Source: Spirosoma sp. KUDC1026 | Lineage (GTDB): Bacteria > Bacteroidota > Bacteroidia > Cytophagales > Spirosomataceae | DNA length: 64,000 nt | Reading direction: 5' to 3' | Assembly: GCF_013375035.1 (NCBI RefSeq) | Contig: NZ_CP056032.1 | Location: 1,410,001 to 1,474,000 of the forward strand | Shown here: positions 53,085-62,514 of the stretch, piece by piece | Layout: every line of letters starts with the position of its first letter | Numbering within the stretch: the first letter of the stretch is position 1 | Translations under genes and position numbers: made by a program | The notes under the pieces: model-generated | Told to the model about the DNA's origin: nothing | What the model saw: only the letters and a program-made list of their open reading frames with translations | Database searches by the model: none

Positions 53085-54518
53085 TTATTTCTTTACACTT
53101 GCCTTGGCCGTAGCAGATGCCTGCTGCTGGCGTTTCTGGAAGAGGATGAAATCCTCAATCTGCTCAACGGGTAACTTGCGCGCCAGAATTTTCTTGTTCT
53201 TGTCCAGGATGTACACAGTAGGGGTCGTCCACACGTCGTACTGCTTCTGGTAGTTGGTCTTGGCGGTGTAGTCATACCCGTTGATGGCTTTTCCCAGCTT
53301 AAACTCCCGGATAAACTTTTTCCATTCTTCCGGCGTCTGCGCAGTCGCGACAGCCACAACTTCTACGCCTTTGCCTTTGTAATCGTCCACAAACTTTTTC
53401 AGTTTAGGAGCACTCTCGCGGCAGTGACCGCAGTGGGGGTCGAAGAAATACACGACGGTGTAGTCTGCTTTCAGATTGGCCAGTGAGACCGGCCGTCCTA
53501 ACGTATCACTGACAGTTGGCGGCACCATTGTTTTGCCAACCAGCGTCGGTTTGAGCGTAGCCACCCGTTCACCAATCTGTTTCAGCACCGAGGGATCGGC
53601 CACTTCCATTTCTCCCGTAGCGTAGTACTTCTCGAACATGTGAACGTACAGGCCATCTGTTCCCATCACCGTTGGGCGTTCGTACTGACTGGTAAGGTAC
53701 CAGATGATATACGATTTGATCTCCTTGTTTTTACCGGCCTTGGCCCGGCCGACTAGAAAGTCCGCTTCTTTGATGAGTGAGTCGGGTTGCTGCACGGTCA
53801 ATTCTTTCACGTAACGTTCGAGCTTGCGCTGCAACACTGGCGACCGAATAAAGCGCTCGTCGGAGAAGTCAAAATCATCCCAGAAGTGTTTCTTAAAGTA
53901 ATTAAACACCCAGACCGAGTCAGGCCGGCCATTGGCGGCTTTGGGCGCAGTGGGCACTTCAGGTTCAGCCGTTGCTTTGAGCAGCTTGACGGCAAATGTA
54001 CCCGTATTGTCTTTTAGGAACTGCGTGCGGTACGTCTGCGCCTGTTGCTGCAGATCGCTCATCTGCTTGGCACGGGCAGTGGCGTCAATACCCTTCTGCG
54101 CGTTCATGGCCTGAATACCCTCGTACATCTTGCCAAGTTGCTGCTGGTATGCGTAAAAGAGTTCGTTTTCTTTCGAACCAGTCACCTTCATGTGTTGAAT
54201 CACGTTGGCCGTATCGGTTGAGAAAGAAAATTCCTGATCACTGTCCAGAATGAGTTCGATATATCGGTTTTTCGGTGCTACGGCAATGTAAAGACCTTCG
54301 GGAAGCTTATCGGACGTTTCAAAAACGAAGTTACCAGCTCCATCGACCCGGGCCGTATCTTTAGGAATGTACTGCGTTGAGCCGTAATAGTGGGCCAGTA
54401 CGCAGGTGGTATCTTTCAGCCCCGTGATGTGGCCACTTATTTTTGCCCCACCCGATTGGGCATGAGCAGTCGTTAGCAGAAGGACGCCCAGAAAGGCAGA
54501 CAATAAGAAGGTTTTCAT
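53085..54518 (-). CDS. TlpA-like thiol:disulfide protein with DUF4369 domain
   Basis: A 477-residue secreted protein: signal peptide (MKTFLLSAFLGVLLLTTAHA), a DUF4369-type N-terminal domain (ISGHITGLKDTTCVLAHYY, GNFVFETSDKLPEG), a middle region typical of this class, and a C-terminal TlpA/ResA-like thioredoxin domain with the active-site motif Cys-Gly-His-Cys in FFDPHCGHCRESAPK. The cis-Pro is in VWTTPTVYILDK. Such proteins reduce disulfides in the periplasm. I chose the ATG at 54518, because a longer frame upstream lacks a signal peptide. Confidence 0.9.
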   Translation of the reverse strand: MKTFLLSAFLGVLLLTTAHAQSGGAKISGHITGLKDTTCVLAHYYGSTQYIPKDTARVDGAGNFVFETSDKLPEGLYIAVAPKNRYIELILDSDQEFSFSTDTANVIQHMKVTGSKENELFYAYQQQLGKMYEGIQAMNAQKGIDATARAKQMSDLQQQAQTYRTQFLKDNTGTFAVKLLKATAEPEVPTAPKAANGRPDSVWVFNYFKKHFWDDFDFSDERFIRSPVLQRKLERYVKELTVQQPDSLIKEADFLVGRAKAGKNKEIKSYIIWYLTSQYERPTVMGTDGLYVHMFEKYYATGEMEVADPSVLKQIGERVATLKPTLVGKTMVPPTVSDTLGRPVSLANLKADYTVVYFFDPHCGHCRESAPKLKKFVDDYKGKGVEVVAVATAQTPEEWKKFIREFKLGKAINGYDYTAKTNYQKQYDVWTTPTVYILDKNKKILARKLPVEQIEDFILFQKRQQQASATAKASVKK

Positions 54519-54638
54519 ACAGGCAGGTAAATAATCGCGCAGCTGACTAGTAACAAATTTACGCGATTCGCAACGGATTTTCATCGGTTAGAAAACGCTG
54601 ATCATGACCTGCCTAGTCTATAGGCGTGAAAAAAGGAA

Positions 54639-54689
54639 AGGGTAGTCAGGTACGGAGTTGTGATTAGCTACTCCCTACCTGACTACCCT
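54639..54689. terminator. Terminator after pfkA
   Basis: AGGGTAGTCAGGTA with CGGAG extends a stem whose complement is CTCC-C-TACCTGACTACCCT. It lies 21 bp after the pfkA stop. Confidence 0.75.
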
Positions 54690-54709
54690 GTGTATAAAAT
54701 CGCTCTTTT

Positions 54710-55684
54710 TTACACGCTCAGAATTTTCACCATACGTAGCAGATCCTCGCTGATCGGCTTCGGCAGACGAATCGTATCTTTAAAGGGTGTGTAAACCAGT
54801 TCATTGTTAACAACCCCCGCCATTACGTTCTTTTCCCCGGCCATCAGACCTTCCAGGGCGCCAAGGCCAAGGCGACTGGCTAGAATCCGGTCGTAGGCGG
54901 TTGGAATACCACCCCGTTGGATGTGCCCCAGGGTAGTGACCCGCATGTCGACGCCCTTCCCCACTTCTTCACGGATTTTTTCGGCAATCACCGTACCGTT
55001 ACCGGCTTCTTCGCCTTCGGCGATGACGATGATGGACGATGATTTCTGACGGCTCCAGCCTGCTTTCAGCGTTTCGACGACCTCCGACAGGGGTGTCAGC
55101 ACTTCTGGTACCATAACCAGCTCGGCACCGCCCGCAATGCCCGACTGAATAGCAATGTATCCTGAATCACGGCCCATGACTTCGATAAAGAAAACCCGGT
55201 CGTGGGAATCAGCCGTATCCCGGATTTTGTCGATAGCTTCCAGAGCGGTGTTAACGGCCGTATCGAAACCAATGGTATGGTCGGTACCGTAAAGGTCATT
55301 GTCGATGGTACCCGGTGCGCCTACGGTTGGAATACCGTATTCATCATAGAAAAGCGTAGCGCCAGTAAACGTACCGTTACCACCAATGGCAATAAGTCCT
55401 TCGATACCAAAACGCTGCAGTTGCTCGTGGGCTTTGGCGCGGCCTTCCGGCGTCATGAATTCTTTACTACGGGCCGACTTCAGGATGGTTCCTCCCCGCT
55501 GAACAATATTACTGACGGAATGGGAAGACATCTGAAAAATATCGCCGTTTATCATCCCGCTGTACCCCCGGCGGATACCAAATACTTCGATACCGTGGTA
55601 GACCGCTCCCCGAACAACGGCTCGGATACAAGCGTTCATACCTGGAGCATCGCCACCCGAGGTGAAAACAGCTATTCGTTTCAT
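54710..55684 (-). CDS. pfkA: 6-phosphofructokinase with Asn at the Mg-ligand position
   Basis: A 324-residue ATP-dependent phosphofructokinase of the PfkA type, the committed step of glycolysis. Marks: TSGGDAPGMNACIRAVVRG (about 8-26), Arg72 in SARSKEF, GTIDNDL with the catalytic Asp (about 128), GFDTAVNTALEAIDKIRDTA, VFFIEVMGRDSGYIAIQ. The nucleotide loop reads IGGNGTFTGA, so residue 103 is Asn where the Escherichia coli enzyme has the Mg-ligand Asp103. The gene is otherwise intact. Two candidate promoters lie upstream. Confidence 0.95.
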   Translation of the reverse strand: MKRIAVFTSGGDAPGMNACIRAVVRGAVYHGIEVFGIRRGYSGMINGDIFQMSSHSVSNIVQRGGTILKSARSKEFMTPEGRAKAHEQLQRFGIEGLIAIGGNGTFTGATLFYDEYGIPTVGAPGTIDNDLYGTDHTIGFDTAVNTALEAIDKIRDTADSHDRVFFIEVMGRDSGYIAIQSGIAGGAELVMVPEVLTPLSEVVETLKAGWSRQKSSSIIVIAEGEEAGNGTVIAEKIREEVGKGVDMRVTTLGHIQRGGIPTAYDRILASRLGLGALEGLMAGEKNVMAGVVNNELVYTPFKDTIRLPKPISEDLLRMVKILSV

Positions 55685-55747
55685 AGGTTAAGTCAATTTT
55701 TTAGCAAAATTTTGTCAAAAAGGTCCAGAGCTGCGGAATAAATCGCG

Positions 55748-55849
55748 CAAATTTATCCGCATTTCAGAATCTTAAGGCATTCCACGGACAATTATCACGC
55801 TTCAATACTGCACTTTTCCGAAAAGGACCAGTTTGCCGGTGCAAATTTA
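55748..55849 (-). promoter_or_regulatory. Two candidate -7 boxes upstream of pfkA
   Basis: TAAATTTG on the minus strand occurs at 55748-55755 and at 55842-55849. A TTG about 27 bp upstream of the second fits a -33 element loosely. The region 55685-55976 otherwise holds no gene. Confidence 0.45.
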
Positions 55850-55976
55850 TCAGGATTGCCCGGTATCAGTCGATGCAAGTCGACTTTTAACGCTCAAATT
55901 ATAAAAACCTTAACCTAATTCTCGCACAAAAAACGGTTAAATCAGGCTTCTCCCTCCTTTGGATCAACAGGAAATT

Positions 55977-56918
55977 CTAACGCGGAGCTAACAATAACCG
56001 CCCGCCCGCACCGTAAGTCAACCGAGCTGCTTTATCGATATACACCCGCAACGCGTTTGCATGGAAAGCGGCTGGAACAGTAATCTCGTGCCGTACCTGA
56101 ACGGCATCAGTTGCCGTTGGAACACAGCCGCAGGACCATACCGTGGGATCGTTCCAGCTGCCATTCCGAAGCGAAACATAAGGCTGGGAAGTAATAGGAT
56201 ACAGCGTAAAATCGGTCTGGCAGGTGGTTGCCTGATACAGCACCCGGACTTCTGCGTCGGACAGGACGCCCCGGTACACGCGTACATCATCAATGGCTCC
56301 GGAAAAGAACTGAATGAGCGATCTGGGATTAGGACGTGCTCCGATGCAGGCACGTAATTCGCCGGAGTACGTCAGCGGACCGGGAGGGGTAACCGCGAGC
56401 GTCTTGACGCGCTCACCGTTCAGGTAGAGAATGAACTCGTTCGCGGCTCGGATAGCCGTTAAATGAATCCATACGTTCGTACCAACGGACTGGGTTGTAA
56501 TAATGGAACCGGGCGTATTATACAAAAAAAAATTCCAGACGGGGCCACCGTAGTCGGGATTGTTGGCTAATGTCAGACACTGATTGGGTTCGCCAAACGA
56601 AAAGATGGTATAAGCCTCCCAGGCGGAAGGAAACGAAGCTGGTTTTACCCAAGCTGATAGCGTATACGTAGGATTGGTGAATGGTGCCGCGGGTAAGTCG
56701 ATGAATGAACTTCCATCGAAGAAATACGCGCTGTTTGGATTCCCGAATCGGTCGTTGGTCAGCGTTGCTCCAACAACGGTGCCGCTGTTGGGGCCAAAAC
56801 CGTCTTGAGCGTTGCCTGAAAATGTATAACAGGCGACCAACTGGCTGGAGGCCTGACCAAAACAGTACGTAAAAAACGTATTGAGACAAAGAAAAAGTAG
56901 CAGTAAACGGTAGGTCAT
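55977..56918 (-). CDS. Secreted LamG/concanavalin-like protein
   Basis: A 313-residue secreted protein: signal peptide (about 1-21, ending CFGQ), then a laminin-G-like jelly roll (LVACYTFSGNAQDGFGPNSG, YTLSAWVKPASFPSAWEAY, VWIHLTAIRAANEFILYLNGE, SGAIDDVRVYRGVLSDAEV), and a C-terminal motif NGSWNDPTVWSCGCVPTATD typical of Bacteroidota secreted proteins. It probably binds glycans or a surface. No catalytic residues visible. Confidence 0.85.
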   Translation of the reverse strand: MTYRLLLLFLCLNTFFTYCFGQASSQLVACYTFSGNAQDGFGPNSGTVVGATLTNDRFGNPNSAYFFDGSSFIDLPAAPFTNPTYTLSAWVKPASFPSAWEAYTIFSFGEPNQCLTLANNPDYGGPVWNFFLYNTPGSIITTQSVGTNVWIHLTAIRAANEFILYLNGERVKTLAVTPPGPLTYSGELRACIGARPNPRSLIQFFSGAIDDVRVYRGVLSDAEVRVLYQATTCQTDFTLYPITSQPYVSLRNGSWNDPTVWSCGCVPTATDAVQVRHEITVPAAFHANALRVYIDKAARLTYGAGGRLLLAPR

Positions 56919-57058
56919 TGGGCTGAATGAAAAAGTGGAAAATAAAAAAAAGCTATCACTTACTCATATGCAACTAGTGACATGATAAAATTGAGCAGCA
57001 TTGTTGAAAACAGGCTGCCGAAGAAGATTTTTGCCTCAAGATATGCCGGGCATTCGTA

Positions 57059-57841
57059 CTATCGGCTATCAGCTTTGTGCGGTAGCTGACGTACGGGGAG
57101 CTGCCGCTTGAAACGCCAGGCACGCCAGCTAATTCGACCATGATTGAACACCGTCGGGAGCCAGCCAAAATGCGTAACGAGTACCTTGAATCGGTCGGTC
57201 AGCGACCGCCGGTGCTGCTGAACCGACAAACCGCCAACCAAATATTTGCAAAGAACAAACGGCAAAAATTCGACCAGTCCAGCCTTTTTCAGGCAGCGGA
57301 TTTCCCAGTCTAGATCGGCGCTGAGGTTGTGAATATCATAGTCCGGTGCTATACTGCGTTTCGCCACAAATGCCTGGTGACAGACTTTCATGCCCAGCGC
57401 CATGTCAGTCCATTTGAGGCTGTGGGGAAGCATATGGGGCGTAACCACGCTGCGTAACCCAACCGGCGAACCGTCGTTCTGAACGAATAGAGCATCGCTG
57501 TAATAGACACCGGCTCCTGTCTGCTGAATGCGTTCCAGTAAACCTTGTAACGTTTCTTCGTCATATAGTTCATCCCCGGCGTTCATGAACCAGACGTAAT
57601 CACCCGTCGCCAGATGGAGCCCTTTGTTCATGGCGTCATAAAGTCCGCTGTCCGGCTCCGAGATCCAGCGCGAAATGTGTTTCTCATATCGCTGGACAAT
57701 ATCCAGCGTCCCATCCGTTGAGCCACCATCAATGATGATGTACTCGTAATCCGTAGCGGTTTGCCGCAGTACGCTCTCAACCGTGCGCTCCAGAAAACGC
57801 CCGGCGTTGTAGGTGATGGTGATGATAGAAACGGTGGGCAT
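57059..57841 (-). CDS. Family 2 glycosyltransferase
   Basis: A 260-residue GT-A fold glycosyltransferase (GT2). Marks: VSIITITYNAGRFLERTVESV, the nucleotide-binding YIIIDGGSTDGTLDIV, EPDSGLYDAMNKGLHLATGDYVWFMNAGDELYDEE (the DxD-like acidic patch) and DLDWEIRCLKKAGLVEF (acceptor side, with a ED/WE motif). The pattern is that of WcaE-like enzymes in colanic acid-type gene sets. I chose the ATG at 57841. The spacer before it contains octamer element G. Confidence 0.9.
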   Translation of the reverse strand: MPTVSIITITYNAGRFLERTVESVLRQTATDYEYIIIDGGSTDGTLDIVQRYEKHISRWISEPDSGLYDAMNKGLHLATGDYVWFMNAGDELYDEETLQGLLERIQQTGAGVYYSDALFVQNDGSPVGLRSVVTPHMLPHSLKWTDMALGMKVCHQAFVAKRSIAPDYDIHNLSADLDWEIRCLKKAGLVEFLPFVLCKYLVGGLSVQQHRRSLTDRFKVLVTHFGWLPTVFNHGRISWRAWRFKRQLPVRQLPHKADSR

Positions 57842-57850
57842 GAAGGTCAA

Positions 57851-57920
57851 AGAGCGAAAGAATGAATGAGTGAAAGAGCGGTTTTCCGGATGGCTTCACT
57901 CATTCACTCTTTCGCTCATT
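57851..57920. repeat. Octamer inverted-repeat element overlapping the GT4 gene end (G)
   Basis: Left arm 57851-57880 (AGAGCGAAAGAATGAATG...), right arm 57895-57920 (TTCACTCATTCACTCT...). The right arm contains the stop codon (57896-57898) and the last codons of the glycosyltransferase at 57896-59185, so the protein tail SERVNE is encoded by the repeat. Confidence 0.85.
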
Positions 57921-59185
57921 AATTTCTGATACAACATGATATGCTTCCCCGCGACGACTGCTTCCGAAAAGCGGGCTTCCGCGGATTGACGGGCGTTCTG
58001 ACGGATGACGGTCGAGTTGGCGTGAGTTAGCACGAAAGCCAGGCCATCGGCCAGCTCCTGCGCGGAGCCGACGGCTGCCAGATAACCATTCTGTTCGTGG
58101 TCGATCATTTCGGGAATACCGCCCGTCTGGAAAGCAACGACCGGTGTGCCACAAGCCAGTGACTCAATAACCGTGTTCGGTAGATTATCCTCCAGTGACG
58201 GGACAACCATCACGTCGGCGGCATTATAGGCAGCCACAATATCATCGGCGCTCGTCAGAATTCCCAGGTGCCGTATGGGGTAGGGTAGTTCATTGAACAG
58301 GTACGAGCGTCCTTTGCCGAAGACGAGAATTTCGGGCGCTAGTTCCGGGTGTTGCCGGTGGAGTAACGTGAGCGCTTCGGCGAAATAGGCAAAGCCTTTG
58401 CGAAGGTCTGTTACGTTCGCGCTGCCGAATAGAATCCGAAGCTTACCCGTATCCGCCAATTCCAGATACGTAGTGGCCTGCTTTCGATCGACGGGGCAGA
58501 AAATGGACTGATCGATGGCGTAAGGAATAACCGTAAACGGTGCATCTTTCAGCAAGGCACTATTCTGACCGGATTGCGCCAGCCAGTGGCTGGGGGGCGT
58601 AAAATGAATACGTGAGTTTTGAAAAAGCGTCTTTTTCTTCTCAAAAACCCGGTACGACAGGTCATGTGGCCCCGGCTTCTTCAGGTAAGGACAATTGTGG
58701 CAATGCGTCAGAAAATGATCGCAGCCACGTGAATAATGACAGCCCCCCGTAAACGCCCACTGATCGTGCAGCGTCCAGACCATAGGTTTTCCCAGATCCG
58801 CCAGCGCCTGAATATCGGGCATGGCCAGATACCCAAAATTGATCCAGTGCAGATGCAGTACGTCGGCCTGCTGGACAGCGGGGTGAAAGGTCAGATTTGT
58901 GCCGAACACAGCGGGCGAAAATTGAAACCGCACCGAACTGTCCCGCTCGAAGGGCAGAAAATAAAGCCGTTCTGCCACAAACCGGCCAAAGGCGGTCTGT
59001 TCGGCCAGGATGTTGTTGGCCAGATAGCTAACACCCTCGGCGGGGCGGTGCTTCTCCTGCCGGTTCGACGTCCCGACGAGCATGGTACTATCGACACCAA
59101 CGTTCAGCAACGCCTGATGCAGCCGTTTGGCGGCTACGGCCGCGCCACCGAAGAGGTGATAGGTGCTCAGGTGTGTGACTCTCAC
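57896..59185 (-). CDS. Family 4 glycosyltransferase
   Basis: A 429-residue GT-B fold glycosyltransferase (GT4). N-terminal HLFGGAAVAAKRLHQALLN (nucleotide-sugar acceptor region); a cysteine-rich segment CDHFLTHCHNCPYLKK that occurs in some members; and the C-terminal sugar-donor site PSLEDNLPNTVIESLACGTPVVAFQTGGIPEM with the catalytic E-x7-E pattern. The start is GTG at 59185, overlapping the stop codon of the upstream gene as GTGA, so translation is coupled. The last residues SERVNE come from octamer element G. Confidence 0.92.
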   Translation of the reverse strand: MRVTHLSTYHLFGGAAVAAKRLHQALLNVGVDSTMLVGTSNRQEKHRPAEGVSYLANNILAEQTAFGRFVAERLYFLPFERDSSVRFQFSPAVFGTNLTFHPAVQQADVLHLHWINFGYLAMPDIQALADLGKPMVWTLHDQWAFTGGCHYSRGCDHFLTHCHNCPYLKKPGPHDLSYRVFEKKKTLFQNSRIHFTPPSHWLAQSGQNSALLKDAPFTVIPYAIDQSIFCPVDRKQATTYLELADTGKLRILFGSANVTDLRKGFAYFAEALTLLHRQHPELAPEILVFGKGRSYLFNELPYPIRHLGILTSADDIVAAYNAADVMVVPSLEDNLPNTVIESLACGTPVVAFQTGGIPEMIDHEQNGYLAAVGSAQELADGLAFVLTHANSTVIRQNARQSAEARFSEAVVAGKHIMLYQKLMSERVNE

Positions 59186-60153
59186 CGGCCCAGAAGTTGA
59201 TCAAATTTCTTCACAACTTCGGGCCAGAAACCAAGCCCAAACACGCGTCCCCAGATGCGACGGCGGGAGTACGTTTCCATCTCCGAAAAGATCGGGTCCT
59301 GAAAACGAGCTTTGGCTTTCTGCGTCAGGATGAGCGCAAAGCCGTGCTGCTTCAGCGTCGTAGCAAACACCCAACCCAGCAACAGATCGCGCTGGGTAAG
59401 TAGCGTATCATCCGCAAACTGGTTCAGGTACGTCATTTCGCCCCAAACGGCGCTGTTCCTGAGCGAGAAGAGAACGAATTTCTTAATCAGCGGCTGGCTG
59501 CTGAAACTATCCAGCAGGGCGGGCGTAATGCGGGGAGAACCTTTTGGCAGTAGTTCGGCCAGCCAGTGACTACCCGTTTCATCCATGTATTGCAGCACCC
59601 GGAATAGTTTGTCCTCGCCGTCGTAAATCGACGCAATACCTGGTTCAAACTCAGCCGTGAGGACACGTCTGGAGCGTTCGGGGCCGAGGTCGCGGAACAG
59701 CCGTAAGTCTGTTCCCTGAGAATCGGTTTTGAACCAGTCTACCCGGTTGATGTTCAGACTATCGAGCGTCGAGCGCAGGCTTCGTGTCTTGAGCTGCACC
59801 ACTTTTGTGGGCTCAAACTTGGGCGCAAACGCATACTCCTGAATCAGATCGGGCCGGGGTTTGAGCAGGCTGGAGCAGTGGGGTGAAACGGTCAGGTAGA
59901 AATTTCGCGTGTCGGCCTCGGTACCCGTCGGGCTGCTTTCGGTAACGATATGGTTGAACGTGTACAGCTTCCGGAAATGGCTGGATTCGCTTTCAACGTA
60001 ACCGAAATCGCGGTCATCGGCATCGAAGGCAATGCAGATGGCGTATTTAGCAAACGTTTTCCAGCGGGTATGTAATTGTCCCGACGCGCCAATATCCACC
60101 AGCACGGGTGGTTCAGTCTGAAATTCAGGACGGGAAAGAATCGTATCGATCAT
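59182..60153 (-). CDS. FkbM-like methyltransferase-type protein
   Basis: A 323-residue protein with an N-terminal SAM-binding-like region (VLVDIGASGQLHTRW, FDADDRDFGYVESES) and DWFKTDSQGTDLRLFRDLG (the FkbM-type motif D-x-x-K-x-D-x-x-G-x-D), then a long C-terminal segment. It resembles an FkbM methyltransferase domain with an extended C-terminus. It is in the polysaccharide operon and overlaps the GT4 gene by 4 bp. O-methylation of a sugar is the likely function. Confidence 0.7.
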   Translation of the reverse strand: MIDTILSRPEFQTEPPVLVDIGASGQLHTRWKTFAKYAICIAFDADDRDFGYVESESSHFRKLYTFNHIVTESSPTGTEADTRNFYLTVSPHCSSLLKPRPDLIQEYAFAPKFEPTKVVQLKTRSLRSTLDSLNINRVDWFKTDSQGTDLRLFRDLGPERSRRVLTAEFEPGIASIYDGEDKLFRVLQYMDETGSHWLAELLPKGSPRITPALLDSFSSQPLIKKFVLFSLRNSAVWGEMTYLNQFADDTLLTQRDLLLGWVFATTLKQHGFALILTQKAKARFQDPIFSEMETYSRRRIWGRVFGLGFWPEVVKKFDQLLGR

Positions 60154-60181
60154 GCAGCAGACGTCATCAGGCTAGTGATGA

Positions 60182-60988
60182 CTAATTTCTATACGCAAAG
60201 ATATTCAATTGTAAATCCATGCTGTCATTACCCCGATAGCGATGGTTGACGAGGGGCGCATGTCGGTATTGGCTGGTATTGATGTAATACCGAAATCCGC
60301 TGGTCTCCAGTACCTGAATCACTTCGGCCAGCGTTTGCGGATGATCAAGGTAGGCGTGAAATTCCACGAACATATTCTGCACGTGTGCCAGCGCGTCGCG
60401 GCAGTCGGTCAGCACCGCCGTTTCGGCCCCTTCAATATCCATCTTGAGCATGTCAATCCGGGTTTCGCGCAGGAGGTAATCACGCAACCGGACGGAGGGA
60501 ACCAGTTTCTGATCGGTCAGGGAGTAAATCGACGCCGAATCGGCCTGGTCACTGCCGAACATGATACCGTTTTCGTTCGTCCAGACGGCTTTGGTCACGA
60601 CCTCAACGCCCGTGATCTGGTTTCGGCGCAGGTTGTCCTGTAGGATCTGGCTGATTGGCTCGTCGGCCTCGAACGCGACGATACGTGCCCTGGGGTACTG
60701 CTGATGAAAATACGCGATGCTGGTTCCTACGTTCGTACCACAGTCGAAAATGACAGGCTGTTGCTGCGTTGTATAGAAGCGGTAGAACTCATCCACGAAA
60801 ATTTCCCGAAACTGCCACATAAACGACAGCGCATCGGGTACCCGGAACTGAAACCGACCGAACGTAACGTCGGTGAGCTGATTGCGGGGCTTACCACCGT
60901 ACTGTATGGCCAGCCACAGCAGCCGGCGCCCTTCGGCCGAGCGTAGAAGCCGGGCGGCTTCGGTGAACAGGAATTTAAAGAACCACAT
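60182..60988 (-). CDS. FkbM-family methyltransferase
   Basis: A 268-residue SAM-dependent methyltransferase of the FkbM type. Marks: PVIFDCGTNVGTSIAYFHQ (motif I), VAFEADEPISQILQDNL, DMLKMDIEGAETAVLTD (the FkbM core) and FVEFHAYLD. It is the second FkbM-type gene in the operon, so the surface glycan may carry two methylated sites. Confidence 0.88.
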   Translation of the reverse strand: MWFFKFLFTEAARLLRSAEGRRLLWLAIQYGGKPRNQLTDVTFGRFQFRVPDALSFMWQFREIFVDEFYRFYTTQQQPVIFDCGTNVGTSIAYFHQQYPRARIVAFEADEPISQILQDNLRRNQITGVEVVTKAVWTNENGIMFGSDQADSASIYSLTDQKLVPSVRLRDYLLRETRIDMLKMDIEGAETAVLTDCRDALAHVQNMFVEFHAYLDHPQTLAEVIQVLETSGFRYYINTSQYRHAPLVNHRYRGNDSMDLQLNIFAYRN

Positions 60989-61001
60989 GGGTAAATAAGC
61001 G

Positions 61002-62507
61002 TTAAGGTCTGCGGAAACGGTTAATAATACCGGTTACGGTCTGATTGATGTCCGGCGATACGTTGAACAGCAGAATTAATCCCCCAAAGGAACCTGTTAT
61101 CAGTGCTGAACGCCAGGTAATATCCAGTATTTTTTGCCAGATAGGCGCCCCAGTCGCCGGATACGGAATTTGTACCGATGCCCACCAGACTAATAAAGCC
61201 ACAACGATTACTGCACCATTTCGCCACGAAAAAGGCTGCATCTTGAACGCAAATCCGACGAAAAGCGTCCGGGCCAGGTTGTAAAGTAACGTAGCCAACG
61301 CAGCACCGATAGCGGCTCCGTTAATACCAAACCGCGGAAGCAGGTAGTAATTGACGGCAATGGTAATAAACGTAAGGGCAACGAAAAAGAACGTATCATA
61401 AATGTAGTAACGGGACGTGTAGAGGATTGTACCGTTCACGCCCGTTGCCATATCGATCAGTTTACCCAGGCCGAGCCACAAAATGACGTAGTAGCCCGCT
61501 TCGTAGCCACGGCCAGCAGGGAGTAAGCCAAACACGTTGGGTAGGTTGGCCGCTACGCCGATAAAAACCAGGCAGCCCGCAATGAGCTGATTCAAACAGC
61601 TCTTGCGGTAAATATTCATAATATTTTGGGTATCGTTCACTTTCCAGGATTCGGCAATCAGTGTTCCTGAAACCTTGTACAGGGCCGTCGCCGGGATGGC
61701 AATGACGGCGGCAAAATAGGAGGCAGTACTGTAAATACCCGTTGCGGCCAACCCCTGTGCATCGTGTACCATCACTTTATCGATTGTCCAGATAATCTGC
61801 GTCGATAGGGCGGAGGTGAACGTTAGACCCGCATAGCGCATCATGTTTCGGCGTAGTTCGGGCGTTACAGAAACGTAGCGACGACTTAGGAACAGGGCTT
61901 CGTCGCGGATGACGCTGCCAATCATGAAAACCAGCGGCAGAAAGAACGCCAGCATCCAGACGCCCAGAAACTGCGGAAACGTAACCCAGCCTAACCAATA
62001 CAAAACGCCAGCCACCAGAACGAGGAGTCGTTGCACAAACTGCTGGAGCATCGTCCCCGTAACGGGGTCGTAAAGCAGTCGGGCGTAGTTGTCGAAGACG
62101 GTAAAATAGACGGTAAACAGTGTCAGCGGGATCAAGAGAAAATAGTAATCCACGAACAGCGCCGACTGTTTTTGATAGTATGAAACTACCCAAGGACGCG
62201 CTAGCCACAGCGCTAGGGCACAAATGCAGAAACCTATAAGCGTTGATAAGCTGACAATCAGCAGGTAGCCATTATGCTGTCGCTCAGCGTTGCGGAAGTA
62301 CGGGAAATAACGTCCTCCCGCGCCGTTCAGACCCAGATTGGAGGCCTGGGCCAGCACCTGCGCCAGCGAAATTAGCAGTGATAATAAGCCTATTTCTGCT
62401 ACACCGAATATATAAGGAAAAAATATCCCCTGCGTCAGAAAACCAATGCCTACTCCCACGTAGGAGTAGATGGAACTCTGAATCGTCTGGCGTTTGATTA
62501 TACCCAT
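61002..62507 (-). CDS. Polysaccharide flippase (Wzx-like, MATE/MOP superfamily)
   Basis: A 501-residue multi-spanning membrane protein of the Wzx/oligosaccharide flippase type with about 12-14 membrane segments. The N-terminus KRQTIQSSIYSYVGVGIGFL and the charged motif LNGAGGRYFPYFRN are typical. It moves lipid-linked repeat units of the surface polysaccharide across the inner membrane. It lies within the operon between the methyltransferase and pseI genes. Confidence 0.9.
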   Translation of the reverse strand: MGIIKRQTIQSSIYSYVGVGIGFLTQGIFFPYIFGVAEIGLLSLLISLAQVLAQASNLGLNGAGGRYFPYFRNAERQHNGYLLIVSLSTLIGFCICALALWLARPWVVSYYQKQSALFVDYYFLLIPLTLFTVYFTVFDNYARLLYDPVTGTMLQQFVQRLLVLVAGVLYWLGWVTFPQFLGVWMLAFFLPLVFMIGSVIRDEALFLSRRYVSVTPELRRNMMRYAGLTFTSALSTQIIWTIDKVMVHDAQGLAATGIYSTASYFAAVIAIPATALYKVSGTLIAESWKVNDTQNIMNIYRKSCLNQLIAGCLVFIGVAANLPNVFGLLPAGRGYEAGYYVILWLGLGKLIDMATGVNGTILYTSRYYIYDTFFFVALTFITIAVNYYLLPRFGINGAAIGAALATLLYNLARTLFVGFAFKMQPFSWRNGAVIVVALLVWWASVQIPYPATGAPIWQKILDITWRSALITGSFGGLILLFNVSPDINQTVTGIINRFRRP

Positions 62508-62514
62508 CAGCTAA

